The notes under the pieces were generated by a model. The model searched no databases and had not been told where the DNA came from. It saw only the letters and a list, made by a program, of their open reading frames with translations. The position numbers were made by a program, and so were the translations under genes. This document shows positions 1-10,244 of a DNA stretch of 64,000 nt, piece by piece. The number at the start of each line of letters is the position of its first letter. Within the stretch, counting starts at the first letter, position 1. The stretch lies in assembly GCA_021307315.1 (NCBI GenBank), contig JAJSPD010000010.1, positions 806,001 to 870,000 of the forward strand. Direction: 5' to 3'. The DNA is from Bisporella sp. PMI_857. Taxonomy: Eukaryota > Ascomycota > Leotiomycetes > Helotiales > Helotiaceae.

Positions 1-9
1 CTTGTTCGA

Positions 10-213
10 TCATGAAGAAGCACGAGGCAGCCTCAGTGACTCATTAGAATCTGGTACGGTGCTATAAGCGTCTGCGACACGAGGCAGACGGAGCGATTGA
101 ACAGGCCGCTCCAAAGCATCATCGAGGCGGATAGGCATCGCGCTCGGGAGAGGCACGGCAAGCACCGAAGCGAGGAGGGAGAAGAGGACCGTGGTTGTAA
201 ATGTGATTTGCAT
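10..213 (-). CDS. small secreted protein with a duplicated SLRLPR motif
   Basis: A 67-residue protein starts at the ATG at 213-211 and stops with TGA at 12-10. An upstream in-frame extension exists, but the chosen Met is followed directly by a clear signal peptide (QITFTTTVLFSLLASVLA, then VPLPSA), so the secreted start is preferred. The mature part is about 48 residues, lacks Cys, and carries SLRLPR twice about 20 residues apart, the second copy almost at the C-terminus. No dibasic KR site is present, so this is not a standard Kex2-processed repeat precursor, though processing after the single Arg is possible. I do not recognise the family. The gene lies at the window edge, so a further exon cannot be excluded. 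Confidence 0.5.
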   Translation of the reverse strand: MQITFTTTVLFSLLASVLAVPLPSAMPIRLDDALERPVQSLRLPRVADAYSTVPDSNESLRLPRASS

Positions 214-1544
214 CTTGGATATGTGGATGAACGTGGAGGATGAGTAAGTAACGTAAGAAGATGTGTATAGATAGAAAGCAGTAGAAGGCTTGGCACAGCG
301 GTTCGCTGCAGATTGTAGATCTTGATAGCACGTTTGGAGAAGAGCACGATATGTATATTGCTGTAGATCATACAATCCAAGTGGGCTTACCCGCATCATT
401 ATATGTTCCCTTCGTAACTTGCGCATTGGGAGGAGCCGCGAGGCATGCCGTTCTCAGATGTCTCATGATGAAGGTGTGGTTGCGCCAGGAAGGGCCAAGG
501 TGGAGGAACGTCACGTTTCAGTCATTCTTCACCAAACGAGGTTCTGAGGAAACAGTTGTTTCTGCAACGGAGCAGGGACATTTCTGGCATTTGGGATCAG
601 TTGGGATGAAAAGGAGTGTTTGTAGTGGCTGCTTGATGGCTGGGTGGGACTCAGCCTCGAGCTCGGCAAATCCTTGCCCACAGTCAGGTGAAATTGTGAG
701 GACGCTTATTTAAGGTACATCGACTACATTGTGAATCACCATTGTACTTTTGAAGGTATACTTGAAAGCAAAAAAATCTACATGATGAAGTGCTTGTATT
801 TGTGATTGAGGAAGAAACATTCCTGCTACACATTCTGGCTCGAGGGCCATGTGTTCACAACTGGGTGAAACAAATTCATCCGATAAAAATGATCGCAGAC
901 AAACATTCAAACACTGCTTTGACCTCAAACTAAGCAAAATGATATCACATGTACATCAAAATAAATGCCTCTTCAATGCTCCTGCCGCCGATAATCAGGG
1001 CGGCCGCCCTGGTCCGCTGTGGTGCTTTGCAAATATGAACTTCGATTAGCCCATTTGGCTCTACCACCCCCCTTCAAATGACCTTCGCTTGTTTCTCGCC
1101 GTATGCCGGGCGCCGTATCTTGTGGTCCTTCAAGCTGTATGGTTCAGGCGATAATGCAATAATTATTCGCGGCATGAGTCATCTATGCTACTGTGCCTGG
1201 TTGATCTGTTTAAAGTCCAGTATTACCAATCCATTTGCTCAAAGAGCAATTGATCGTACAAGCTAGACGCCCGCTTACAGTCCGCTCAAGTTATGACTTT
1301 ATAGTACAAAACCAAATAATTTTGACAGGAATGGGTATCTTCCCCAGAATAGATGGTACATCATGACGCTTTCCCAAAGATCTATCAAGTCCTCTCTAGT
1401 CATCATAAGCAATACTCACCTTACTCAAGACTAAGGTATAAATACTTGACGAAAGCCCGGTGAAAAAAGACACGTATTCAACTATATTCTAAACACATCT
1501 CAACATTATCCCCTACATAAGACTCAATCCCAAGTCATAGAAAT
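214..1544. other. intergenic, no supported gene
   Basis: No reading frame here shows a domain, signal peptide or convincing splice-linked coding continuity. The left part is the upstream region of the small secreted protein gene. The rest is AT-rich non-coding-looking sequence. Confidence 0.5.
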
Positions 1545-1957
1545 ATGCTTCTCTTCTCTAGAAATTCAACTTGTGGGGGTATTTCTGCACCACCACAGCT
1601 CCCAGTAAAATTCAACGACAACAAACTCATGTACGTGTCTGTACGCATACAGCCCAACCCTACAAATTCGCCCTCTTGAAGGTACTATCACCTTCTCGTA
1701 TCTGGATACCCCTACGACGCTGATTACATCACAGGCGAACGAGCACATTCATACTCATCAAGTACTGTTTGCACAAGGATAAAATCACAGTCGTACGCAT
1801 GCCATACTCAGAATGTCTGAAGTACTTCGCCCACGATGAGAGTGGGCAATATGCTAGGAGAGAGGAGGAGATGGAGTGGACGGAACAGGACTTGGATGAG
1901 GAGTTTGGTAAGAATGCTGTTTACGCGGCCCCGAAATGGGTTGTGAGAGGAGAATGA
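1545..1957 (+). pseudogene. frameshifted remnant of a small protein gene
   Basis: Three coding-like segments follow each other in different frames. The first starts at ATG 1545 and runs through PPQLPVKFNDNKLMYVSVR to about 1650. The second continues through LQIRPLEGTITFSYL and LITSQANEHIHTHQVLFAQ to about 1777. The third resumes with DKITVVRMPYSECLKYFAHD and ends PKWVVRGE at TGA 1955-1957. The frames meet within a few bases of each other, with no room for an intron, so one- or two-base indels explain them better than splicing. The Tyr/Trp/Glu-rich C-terminal part looks like a fungal hypothetical protein of about 135 residues. Function unknown. An assembly indel is the alternative to real decay. 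Confidence 0.45.
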
Positions 1958-1990
1958 CAAGAGGTTCCTTGTTGAGGATGTCGAGGTTGA

Positions 1991-2018
1991 GATTGGAGAT
2001 TGGAGATTGGAGATTGGA
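1991..2018. repeat. GATTGGA x4 tandem repeat
   Basis: Four perfect head-to-tail copies of the 7-mer GATTGGA lie just after the remnant's stop codon. Confidence 0.85.
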
Positions 2019-3161
2019 GGTTTGAGATGAAGGAGGTGTGAGTGGGCCGCTTCAGGATAATAGAGGTTTATAAGGGACTATTGCTCGTACCTAAGTTTCA
2101 TGCCTCGAGCAACCACTCTAACTCGCAATATATATCTGACTTAAGGATAGCTTGGAAGAGGCAGATTACCAGCTGGTGGTGGCGAAATATCCCATTGTTG
2201 AATTTCCTAATATGCGAAATAAAGAGATAGTGTTTCCTGCTATCAAGCCTCAAGTCTTCACACTTGCTGAAGATTGAGAACTACCAAAGGATATCATCTC
2301 TTCACCACAAATCGAGATATATCGACATCAATGACACTAATAATGAGTGTACATGGAATGAGCGTTAATGAAGTTCAAATGCAAAGTACACACCAAAGCA
2401 TCTGTTACTGATAACCTGGCCTAGATAAACAGGAGCCACAGGTGAAGATGCCACTAGAAATCCACTTGATGATTTCCGGTACCCTTGACAAAACTTCATC
2501 CACCTATCTTGGATAATATAATATGACTATTGAAAGCGGTAGTTGATCCACCGTGCGCTAGTTGGTATCGCTCAATGGAAGAAGCATATATCGAGTTCTT
2601 CCATTATAATTTGTGCGCTTGAGACAAACCCCTTCATATTTCTGTGATGCGGATATGCGGTATCAGGTGTCAACGGTGAATTATAGCCTTGGAATCTTCT
2701 CTAAATCCCTTTCCAAGGTTGACTTCTCACCCCCTGATAGGTACATCCACGTGATAAGGAACCGAGATATTGGATCAATATACTGGCTAGATATTCGGCT
2801 TCTCGGAATACGCTCGTGATCTCAAGAATAGAGTTTCCCAAAGTCCTGTTCAACAACAAAACTTCTAGCAAATAACAGTGCCACTCAGTTTTGCCACTCT
2901 CGCTTTGCTTAAGTAGGATAGTAACAATAATTCGGTCTACATATCCCAAGATGACTCAAGCAGAGAGATTTCTCAGTGCCTCGTATGTTTTCCTTGAGAA
3001 AAGGTTATTAGTCTACAAGTGTTGATGAGACGATGTTGATAGAGTGCGACGTTCCCAGCGGTTACACAAATTGTGGGGCGCTATTCTCGCCTCTGAACCA
3101 ATGGAATCCCGCACATTTGTGATGACCATGTAAGGGCTGGTCTATTCATCCATGACGGAGA

Positions 3162-3168
3162 TATATAA
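3162..3168 (+). promoter_or_regulatory. TATA box (TATATAA)
   Basis: TATATAA lies about 160 bp ahead of the ATG of the metallothionein-like gene. Strong TATA boxes are typical of inducible genes, which fits a metal-responsive protein. The link is inferred from position only. Confidence 0.45.
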
Positions 3169-3326
3169 ACACTCTCTGCTCACTTGGTTAACTTTATTCA
3201 TTTCACACAATACTCAGTTCATTCTACTTCCAATACTTCCTCCCGATTCCAATATCACATCGAAACAATACTAAGCTTATTCTCCACAAAAGAAACTTCA
3301 GTCCGAAACTCTCACTGTCAAACATC

Positions 3327-3812
3327 ATGGCACCCAGTACTTGCTGTGGAAAGAGCACTGAAGGCTGCGTTTGGTTAGTTCTAAAGATCTTGCCTGCCAG
3401 AGTGTCAATAACTAACTCCTTCCTCAGCGCCGCCCAAGCCAAGTGCTCCTGCGGTCAGAAGTCAGCTGGCAATTGCACATGCGACAAAGCCAGCACAGAG
3501 AATAATATTGCAGGACCTCGATGCTCATGCCGTAAATATTCCCTTACTATATTCTAAGAGTCAAATGGTGGCCCTGACTATTCGATGAATAGGTGCCCGT
3601 CCAGCAGGTGAATGTACCTGCGATCGCAAGGCCACTGAGAACGTTACTCCCAGCGGGTCACTCTGTTCATGTGGAGCTCGGCCGGCAGGTATGTCAATCA
3701 TTCCCCCAAGCTCATTTTTAACCTCACCTAATGGGTCTCAGATGCATGCACCTGTGAGAAATCATCAGATGGTTTATTACCCACCGAAACAGACTTTACA
3801 ACCAAAAAGTAG
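3327..3812 (+). CDS. metallothionein-like CxC-repeat protein (fungal DUF7871 type)
   Basis: Four exons join cleanly: 3327-3373, 3428-3531, 3593-3688 and 3742-3812, separated by introns of 54, 61 and 53 nt. The product has 105 residues with 16 Cys. It starts MAPSTCCGKSTEGCVC and then alternates CSC and CTC about every 8-17 residues, with repeated RPAGECTC/RPADACTC and GPRCSC/GSLCSC blocks. The Cys-pair spacing is that of a thiolate metal cluster, so Cu(I)/Zn/Cd binding in the cytosol is the likely role; this is family inference. The Cys-free acidic tail is LLPTETDFTTKK. All introns fall beside or between Cys blocks, suggesting growth by internal duplication. A TATA box lies upstream, and only 17 bp separate the stop from the next gene's ATG. 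Confidence 0.85.
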
Positions 3813-3829
3813 TCTAAATATCCAGCGCC

Positions 3830-4684
3830 ATGTCGGAAGGTCCCAGCAGGCTATCTGTCAGAGGTACTGATCCAGACTCTGATGGCTATTCCGCAGGAGA
3901 CCCCGCCAGAGATCCCAACACATGGACCTTCTGGCTCGGATTCTGGTATCTAGTAATATCAACATTCCTTAAGTGGTTTTTCTTGTTGTGCTGTGCATTT
4001 CCTGTGATCGGTTTTGCCGCCGCCTTGTTCGTATGGGATATCTATGGAGCCTTCTTCAAAAGTGATATAGACTCACTGGAAGACTTACATTCCCACAATG
4101 CCATAATTCGGGACTTAGCTTTCGGTTTCTGTGAGAGATGGTTGTTTCCACTTCCCACGCAAATCTACTGGGGAGTCACGGAGGGCATTCCAGAGCGCGC
4201 ATGGAAGGAGGTGATTCACGAGACGCATGTTTTATCCTATGTATTTGAGTGGTATGAGATACCTAACAAGGGCTGGGGGCCGATGCTCTCTGTCTTCGCG
4301 GTCTGGGTTGTGCTTGGTAATATCGTAGTTGCCAGTATCTATTGGGTGCTACGTAGGATTGTGCACTGGCGAAGAGGAGAGATCGATGTAGAGACGGAGG
4401 GGTTTGACCGAACAATCTTTATGAACATGCTCGAGGATAAAGTAAAGGAGTTATTTGGAAAGAAAAAGGCGCATCTAACGAAATTATCGACCGAAGAGAG
4501 GCGTGGCATCTGGAGGGTCTGGCCATTTTCGAAAGTCCCAATCGGTGTGATTCCGATGATTAGCAAGAAGAAGGCAGGGGAGAAGTCAAAAGCGCTAAAG
4601 ATTAGAAAGAATAGCATGGGCATGGTCGAGCCTGTGCCTCAGCCCAAGAAACCAGCGAAGAAGAAGCCACCATGGATGAAGTGA
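3830..4684 (+). CDS. hypothetical membrane protein with a Lys-rich tail
   Basis: A single-exon 284-residue protein starts at ATG 3830. The N-terminus is polar (about residues 1-33). A long aromatic hydrophobic stretch follows (about 34-72, FWLGFWYLVISTFLKWFFLL onward), probably one or two membrane passes. A second clear segment lies at about 152-175 (FAVWVVLGNIVVASIYWVL). The C-terminus is strongly basic and ends KKPAKKKPPWMK. I do not recognise the family and see no catalytic motif. It begins 17 bp after the metallothionein-like stop codon on the same strand, which leaves almost no separate promoter. Co-transcription, a promoter inside the upstream gene, or an alternatively spliced joint transcript are the options. 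A metal-related membrane role would only be guilt by proximity. Confidence 0.7.
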   Translation: MSEGPSRLSVRGTDPDSDGYSAGDPARDPNTWTFWLGFWYLVISTFLKWFFLLCCAFPVIGFAAALFVWDIYGAFFKSDIDSLEDLHSHNAIIRDLAFGFCERWLFPLPTQIYWGVTEGIPERAWKEVIHETHVLSYVFEWYEIPNKGWGPMLSVFAVWVVLGNIVVASIYWVLRRIVHWRRGEIDVETEGFDRTIFMNMLEDKVKELFGKKKAHLTKLSTEERRGIWRVWPFSKVPIGVIPMISKKKAGEKSKALKIRKNSMGMVEPVPQPKKPAKKKPPWMK

Positions 4685-4931
4685 GAGGGGTTGAGATATT
4701 CTGAAGTTTACGAAGGTGAGTGAGATGTATATTTACTTTGTAGCCAATTCGGCCAGCAATAAAACTGGTCAGCGGTACTTCTCTGGGTGTGAAAATGTGA
4801 CATTCTGCTACAAAGCTTTTGATCAACCGAATTACTTGTAAGTGTGTTTCCATCTACAAATTAGATACAAGGCTGGCAGGAGAGTCCAACGTCTATTAAA
4901 GGATACTTTTCGTGCCTCGAGCAGAATAATC

Positions 4932-5260
4932 TCATACCTGTATTCCATTCTTCTGCAAACGTAACCCTTCGATATCCACATCATGAAGCATACGGACTTG
5001 GAAATAGTCAGCTTTGTCAGCCTCCTTCCCATGTCAAGCCTCTCCATCCTTCAAATTAGGAAACTCACATTAATTCCAATCAGATCCCCGGCCTTCCAGT
5101 TCCCTAAGAAGTCAATGCAGACACTACTTCAACAGGTAGCGCAAAACTTATGCTCGCGCTTCTCCTCACCGAACCTATGCCCTGTCATATTTCCCCAGCC
5201 GCTCTCCCACCCACATCCCAAAAGCATCGCATTTCCGTCCTCTATGAATATTCCTCTTTT
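4932..5260 (-). pseudogene. GFA-domain (CENP-V/GFA) enzyme remnant with in-frame stop
   Basis: On the minus strand the frame reads HRFGEEKREHKFCATC, then TGA at 5131-5129, then SSVCIDFLGNWKAGDLIGIN. A later segment reads VRMLHDVDIEGL. These match the C-terminal half of glutathione-dependent formaldehyde-activating (GFA) family proteins, where the second zinc-binding pair sits in H-x-F-C-x-x-C-G-S-S and is followed by a G-x-N-V-R-x-L-x-D-V-D strand. The conserved Gly after the second Cys is the stop (GGA-to-TGA type change). The last two segments cannot be joined in frame with canonical splice sites. The N-terminal CxCxxC half was not found upstream. Confidence is good for the family and moderate for loss of function. 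Confidence 0.55.
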
Positions 5261-5275
5261 ACCAATTGCCATTCC

Positions 5276-6468
5276 CTAGTGATGGACAATGAAAAAAGAC
5301 CGAAATCCACGAGGCCAATAGCCACATCTAGCAATATCCAAAGCAGGATATTGTCGGGTTGCATATAATGATGCTATCGAGGAGATTAAGTGGGTTGAGG
5401 AAAGCATAGGAATGGAAAGTCTGCTGATTGTACAGATACCGAGGCCGAGAAGGAAAGAGGCTAGGTATTCATAGAAGCAGGTGGTTTGGAGTAGGTAGAG
5501 GAGATATTTTGTATGGTGCATGGAGCAGAAATGTGAACTGCGGGCTTCTTCGATTGTTTCAATTGTGGACAGCTCATGGTAGAGTTGCTAGGTTCAGATG
5601 TTTGGAATATTTTCAGAGTGAGTAGGACCGACATGTCTCTTTGAGCTCCCTGCGCGAATCAAAGACTATGGATATATTGAATTTACTAAATGAATGATAA
5701 AGTGATGCAAGCGAAAGATTATTTTCATGGGAACCATTATTGTGTGAGAATTTTGAAGAAATATTTTAGAACTGGTAAGCTTCATAGACGAATGAATATG
5801 ATTGCTAGGAAACTAGCTTGGCAAGGACGATCCGCGAAAAGAGAGGAATAATCTTGCCACGAGATTTTCACAGCAACACTCTGCTTTTTCTATCTTCGAT
5901 TTTGCTTTCTGTATCCTGGCAAAAAATATTGGCCCTGAATACACCTAAGAGCGCTTCTAGTTATGAACGAAAATGGACGAACTTCTTAAGAAAGACAATA
6001 TCCCAGTATTGGGGTTGAGTTTGCACCCTCGAGCCCAAGAATGCTTGAAAGAAGTTTTAGGAGCACTACAAAAAATGTACTCACCTTGAGGACGGAAAGA
6101 ATGACTTGAGTTGTCAAGTAATTGGCAATCGGACAAGAAGACCGAGTATTTGGTTGGAAGATATCTGAATTGGCTTTTGTAGGATAGCAAGAACATTTGA
6201 TTGAAGGAACGTCTCAATATCACCCTTACATACCCCTTTCGGAGTAAGTTCAGTGTGGGAAGACCTTGCAACTTTGCGTATTAGACATAGCCTGATTGAT
6301 ACAATGCCTCAACGTTGCCCCGCATATCCCTGATATGGTCGATTAACCTCAGGAGGCCGCATGCGTTGCCACCGGTGCTCCGTCCGCCCAAACAGCGGAC
6401 TAATGCGATGGAAGGTGCTCATTCACACGTTCAGAACACTTGCTTCACCATGAAACATGAGTTCCATC
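5276..6468. other. intergenic or unassigned
   Basis: An 81-codon minus-strand frame (5521-5276, hydrophobic, LYLLQTTCFYEYLASFLLG) has an ATG but matches no family I know and lies directly upstream of the broken GFA sequence. A 104-codon minus frame at 5957-6271 looks random. No gene is supported. Confidence 0.4.
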
Positions 6469-6981
6469 TTAATTCAACGCAGTCCAAGTCCCAAGCACAC
6501 CAGCAGAAGCCAAAAGTACGCACCTCCCCAAATTCAGCACCGCCCACCAATCCACCAAAGAATGCACTGTTTCTCCTCCCTCTACCACAATCTCATTTCC
6601 CCCTACCGCACTAATTCTCTCAATCAACGCGAAGAGCTTATCATTTGTGCCCTTCATGAATAGCACCGTGTAGGGAACCAGCCCTACCGCTAGCACTCCT
6701 GCTATGGTATATTGTGTTCGTTTTGCAGACCAGGAGCTGGCAGAAGAAGAGGAACTGTAGGCAAGGTAGGAGTATGATAAGGCTGAGATAAGGGCAACGG
6801 TTGGGATCTGCGCTTTTCCGCGCGCGAACATGGTATGCCATTGCCGCAGTAGGAGTGGCGCCGGGGAGGAGAGGATGCTTGGGACGACATAGGCGGACAA
6901 TGAGAAGGAAGCTCCGGCAAGGACAAGGGAGGATGAGAGCCCGAGGGTTTGGGCGACGCGAATTGGTATGGGTTCTGCCAT
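6469..6981 (-). CDS. DUF1772 / anthrone-oxygenase-like membrane protein
   Basis: A single-exon 170-residue protein starts at ATG 6981. Four hydrophobic segments are visible: VAQTLGLSSSLVLAGASFSL near the start, IPTVALISALSYSYLAY, TIAGVLAVGLVPYTVLFM and a C-terminal CVLLASAGVLGTW. The signature VPYTVLFMKGTND and the late DWWAVLNLGRCV match fungal DUF1772 proteins, a family that includes anthrone oxygenases such as EncC/HypC. Length is normal. No polyketide synthase or other cluster gene lies nearby, so a biosynthetic role is not supported by context. It is probably a stand-alone paralog of unknown substrate. Confidence 0.75.
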   Translation of the reverse strand: MAEPIPIRVAQTLGLSSSLVLAGASFSLSAYVVPSILSSPAPLLLRQWHTMFARGKAQIPTVALISALSYSYLAYSSSSSASSWSAKRTQYTIAGVLAVGLVPYTVLFMKGTNDKLFALIERISAVGGNEIVVEGGETVHSLVDWWAVLNLGRCVLLASAGVLGTWTALN

Positions 6982-7644
6982 ATTGTTAATGTCGATAGGT
7001 TAATGTAGTGGAGAAGGCAAGAAGGAAGAGGGGAAGGAGGGGTTTATAAATGTTGTTTGTATGTCAAATCAGACCAGTGAACACTAATCGAAGTGAAGAA
7101 CTTCCGCAATCTGGGAGACTAATTGATCAACAACACTAGGATTACAAGGACAGTGATTTTAACCTTGAAGAGGAAGAATCTGCAAGGTACATGGTATTCA
7201 CACTGGAAGCTATGCCACCAAGCTTTAAATACCAAAGTGCAACTATCCACATTCCGGGCTGAAGAATGGAGCTTGCAGCCTAGAGCTTGCTATGAACTTC
7301 GTTTGAGGATAACTGAGTTAATTATTTTATCACTTTGCATCTTGCGCTAAAAGACTCAGAAGACACTATGTACCCTGCCGTAGCAGTTATTCATTCAAAG
7401 GATTAAATCTATCCTTGCGGTCTTTCATGAGACCGACTTTCTACTTGACCGTGGTTGAAGAGCCAAGTAACGCCAGTCGCTATGAATTCAAATCCCATTG
7501 TTGAAAAACTTTTCCCGAGAAACAATCAAGGTATATGCCGTTGAAGGACAAATGCTTTTCCCAGATCATGCAATCATTATATTCGTGTTGAATGTCAGCC
7601 CATTACCCCGAAAAATACCACACCCATGTATGATGGAAGAGAAT
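6982..7644. other. intergenic
   Basis: Upstream region of the DUF1772 gene and 3' flank of the SAH hydrolase gene. No supported gene or repeat. Confidence 0.5.
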
Positions 7645-9391
7645 CTAGTAACGGTACCTGATTTCGTTAGATGCGGAGGACTCTTAGAACGAGGGAGAAC
7701 TTACAGGTCTGGCTTGAATGGACCCTCAACCTCAAGTCCAAGGTATTCAGCTTGGACTGGGGTGAGTTTCGAGAGCTCAGCGTTGACGTGAGCCAAATGG
7801 AGCTTAGCAACAGTCTCGTCCAAAATCTTTGGGAGCACGTAGACGCCAACCTCCAGCTTTTGAGTCTTGCCGAACTCGACGTACTTTTGGCCGAAAGCGG
7901 CATCTTGGCTCTTGTAGAGCAGGATCTGCGCAAGAACTTGGTTGGTGAAGGAGCAAGACATGACGAAAGAGGAGTGGCCAGTGGCGCATCCCAAGTTAAC
8001 GAGACGACCCTCGGCAAGGAGGATGATGTGACGACCGCTCTTCATGAGGTAACGGTCAACCTGGGGTTTGATATTTTGGACGCTAGCAGCATTTTTCTTC
8101 AACCAAGCAACATCAATCTCAATATCGAAGTGGCCAATGTCTGTTCATAATCAGCATGCTTCATACAGTATATAAGATGGTAACCTTACTGCAGACAATA
8201 GCATCATTGGGCATGGCTTCGAAGTGCTCACCAACCAAGATATCACGGCATCCGGTAGTGGTGACGAAGATCTGACCAATGCTGGCAGCCTTCTCCATGG
8301 AGATAACCTGGAAGCCGGAGACGGCAGCTTGAAGAGCGTTGATGGGATCAATCTCAGTGACGAGAACGCGAGCGCCCATACCATGGAGAGCCATCGCACA
8401 TCCCTTTCCGACATCACCAAAACCAGCAACGACAGCAACCTTACCAGCAATCATAACATCGGTGGCACGTTTAATACCATCGATAAGGGACTCACGGCAA
8501 CCATACAGGTTGTCGAACTTTGATTTGGTGACTGAGTCGTTGACGTTGATGGATGGGACGAGGAGAGTCTTATTCTTCAACATCTTGTACAGGTGGTGGA
8601 CACCAGTGGTGGTCTCCTCAGAAACACCGTAGCAGTCCTTGAGCATCTCAGGGTACTTTTTGTGGACAAGAGCAGTAAGATCTCCTCCATCATCAAGGAT
8701 CAAGTTAAGGCTCTTGCCATCCTTAAACGCAACAAGTTGTTGCTCTAAACACCACTCATACTCTTCCTCGGTCTCGCCTTTCCACGCGAAGACAGGGACA
8801 CCTAGTAGAATTAGCATTGGGCTTGGGTCATGACCCTTTTGGTTTGAGTTCACTTACCAGCTGCGGCAATGGCAGCAGCAGCGTGATCTTGGGTGGAGCT
8901 GTCGAACTATTAGCACTATGATCACTTGAGTTTGCGTGAAGGAACTCAAGAGCTGAACTGAGGAACAGCGGAAAAAAAAAGTCTGCCTCAGGAAAACACC
9001 TCACGCTCCGGAATTACTTAACAAATGGAGAAAAGTTGTATGGAATGAAGGTCTTACAAGATATTGCACGACGACCAGGTAACCTCAGCTCCGAGGAATG
9101 TAAGAGTCTCAATCAAGACAGCCGTTTGAATAGTCATGTGAAGCTAAAAGCGTTAGTGACCACTATTTGGTATTTTTGGTCGAGTTCAACCATAATGAGA
9201 GGGGTAGTGCGGCAAAGGGTGGAACTCACACAACCAGCGATACGAGCACCCTTTAATGGCTGATCAGTAGCATACTTCGCGCGAGTAGCCATCAAACCAG
9301 GCATCTCATTCTCAGCAAGTTCGATCTCCTTGCGGCCGAAGGCAGCAAGAGACAGATCGGCGACCTTGAACTTGGAGGCTGGTGCAGACAT
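7645..9391 (-). CDS. SAH1: S-adenosylhomocysteine hydrolase
   Basis: Adenosylhomocysteinase reversibly cleaves SAH to adenosine and homocysteine, relieving product inhibition of methyltransferases in the cytosol. Six exons run 9391-9230, 9143-9058, 8898-8858, 8801-8190, 8140-7705 and 7657-7645, giving 449 residues, the usual eukaryotic length. Visible motifs include [27 protein letters not shown], the NAD-binding [20 protein letters not shown], and [15 protein letters not shown] near the C-terminus. The last exon is only 13 nt and restores the family ending KPDLYRY; without it the frame stops after PDL. A 5'UTR intron is likely (9451-9524). It is the best-conserved gene in the first 15 kb and clearly intact. 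Confidence 0.95.
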
Positions 9392-10244
9392 TGTTGCGGC
9401 TATATGTCGGTGAGGGGTATCTGGTTGGTTTTAAAAGGACGGGGAGGATTCTAATAACAAGAGAGGTTAGATATACTTTAGAGAAACGTTGCTAACAATC
9501 TCAAATGGGGATTGATTCACTTACATCGAGGTTGGAGAGAGTGATGGGTATGAGAAATGAAGGATAAACAAAAAGTCAAGACAAACAGATCCTTTAATCG
9601 AGGGGTTCTTTTTCACCGCACTAATTTAGCGGCTGACAGGAAAAGAGAGGCTTGGCGTCGGCAGAGGGATTGTCTCGGAAGAAAGAGTCCCCTCCAACGC
9701 CGAATCCCCCATATTGATATCCGAGACGAAGTTACAGTGGGAGAAAATGGATAAATATGCTCCAGAATGCTATTGTCTTATCATTAATTCCATCTTGAGT
9801 ATATGGAATCAGAATCTCAAATAATATCAAGCCGGAGCGATGGATGCTACCGTGACATAGGAACTCTAACCTAGGCGTCAGGAGCATGGTTTCTCAATGA
9901 TCTCACGCATGTAAAATCCCGAACTACAGTTCAAGCACGGTTGCTGGATTCTGCCTTTTAAAATGTTCCTTGAGTGATGACCTGTGATGCATGAACTGTG
10001 GGAACTTCCTTTGTACCCAGAACCGGGCGCCATCTGGTCTCACCTTGCGTACTCTGACAACCCGGATCCCCAGAAGGGATTGGGGATACTCGCATTATTC
10101 TTGATTTTCATGCTTGATCTAGCACTCTTCTTTTCTTTACAAGGCACCTCTTTCTGATATCTCTCAACGCCATCCCATGCAAGCCCATAAGAATCCCGCC
10201 ATAGAAGCATCATATTCATAGAATGCAAATTAGTCACCATGAGA
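9392..10244. other. SAH1 promoter and leader, eIF3h 3' flank
   Basis: Contains the probable SAH1 5'UTR intron (listed separately). No supported coding region; the 66-codon minus frame at 10040-10240 has no coding character. Confidence 0.5.
9451..9524 (-). other. probable 5'UTR intron of SAH1
   Basis: On the minus strand a GTAAGT donor (9524-9519) and a TTATTAG acceptor (ending at 9451) bracket 74 nt containing a CTAAC-type branch site, 60 bp upstream of the ATG. Confidence 0.55.

Larger units (their letters stand above)
1958..3326. other. intergenic, upstream of the metallothionein-like gene
   Basis: No gene is supported. It holds a short GATTGGA tandem array (1991-2018) and, near its right end, a TATA box (3162-3168) that fits the gene starting at 3327. 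Confidence 0.5.

Noticed and set aside
6469..6981. Anthrone-oxygenase-like gene as part of a polyketide cluster
   Set aside because: No polyketide synthase, thioesterase, regulator or tailoring gene is nearby; neighbours are housekeeping genes.
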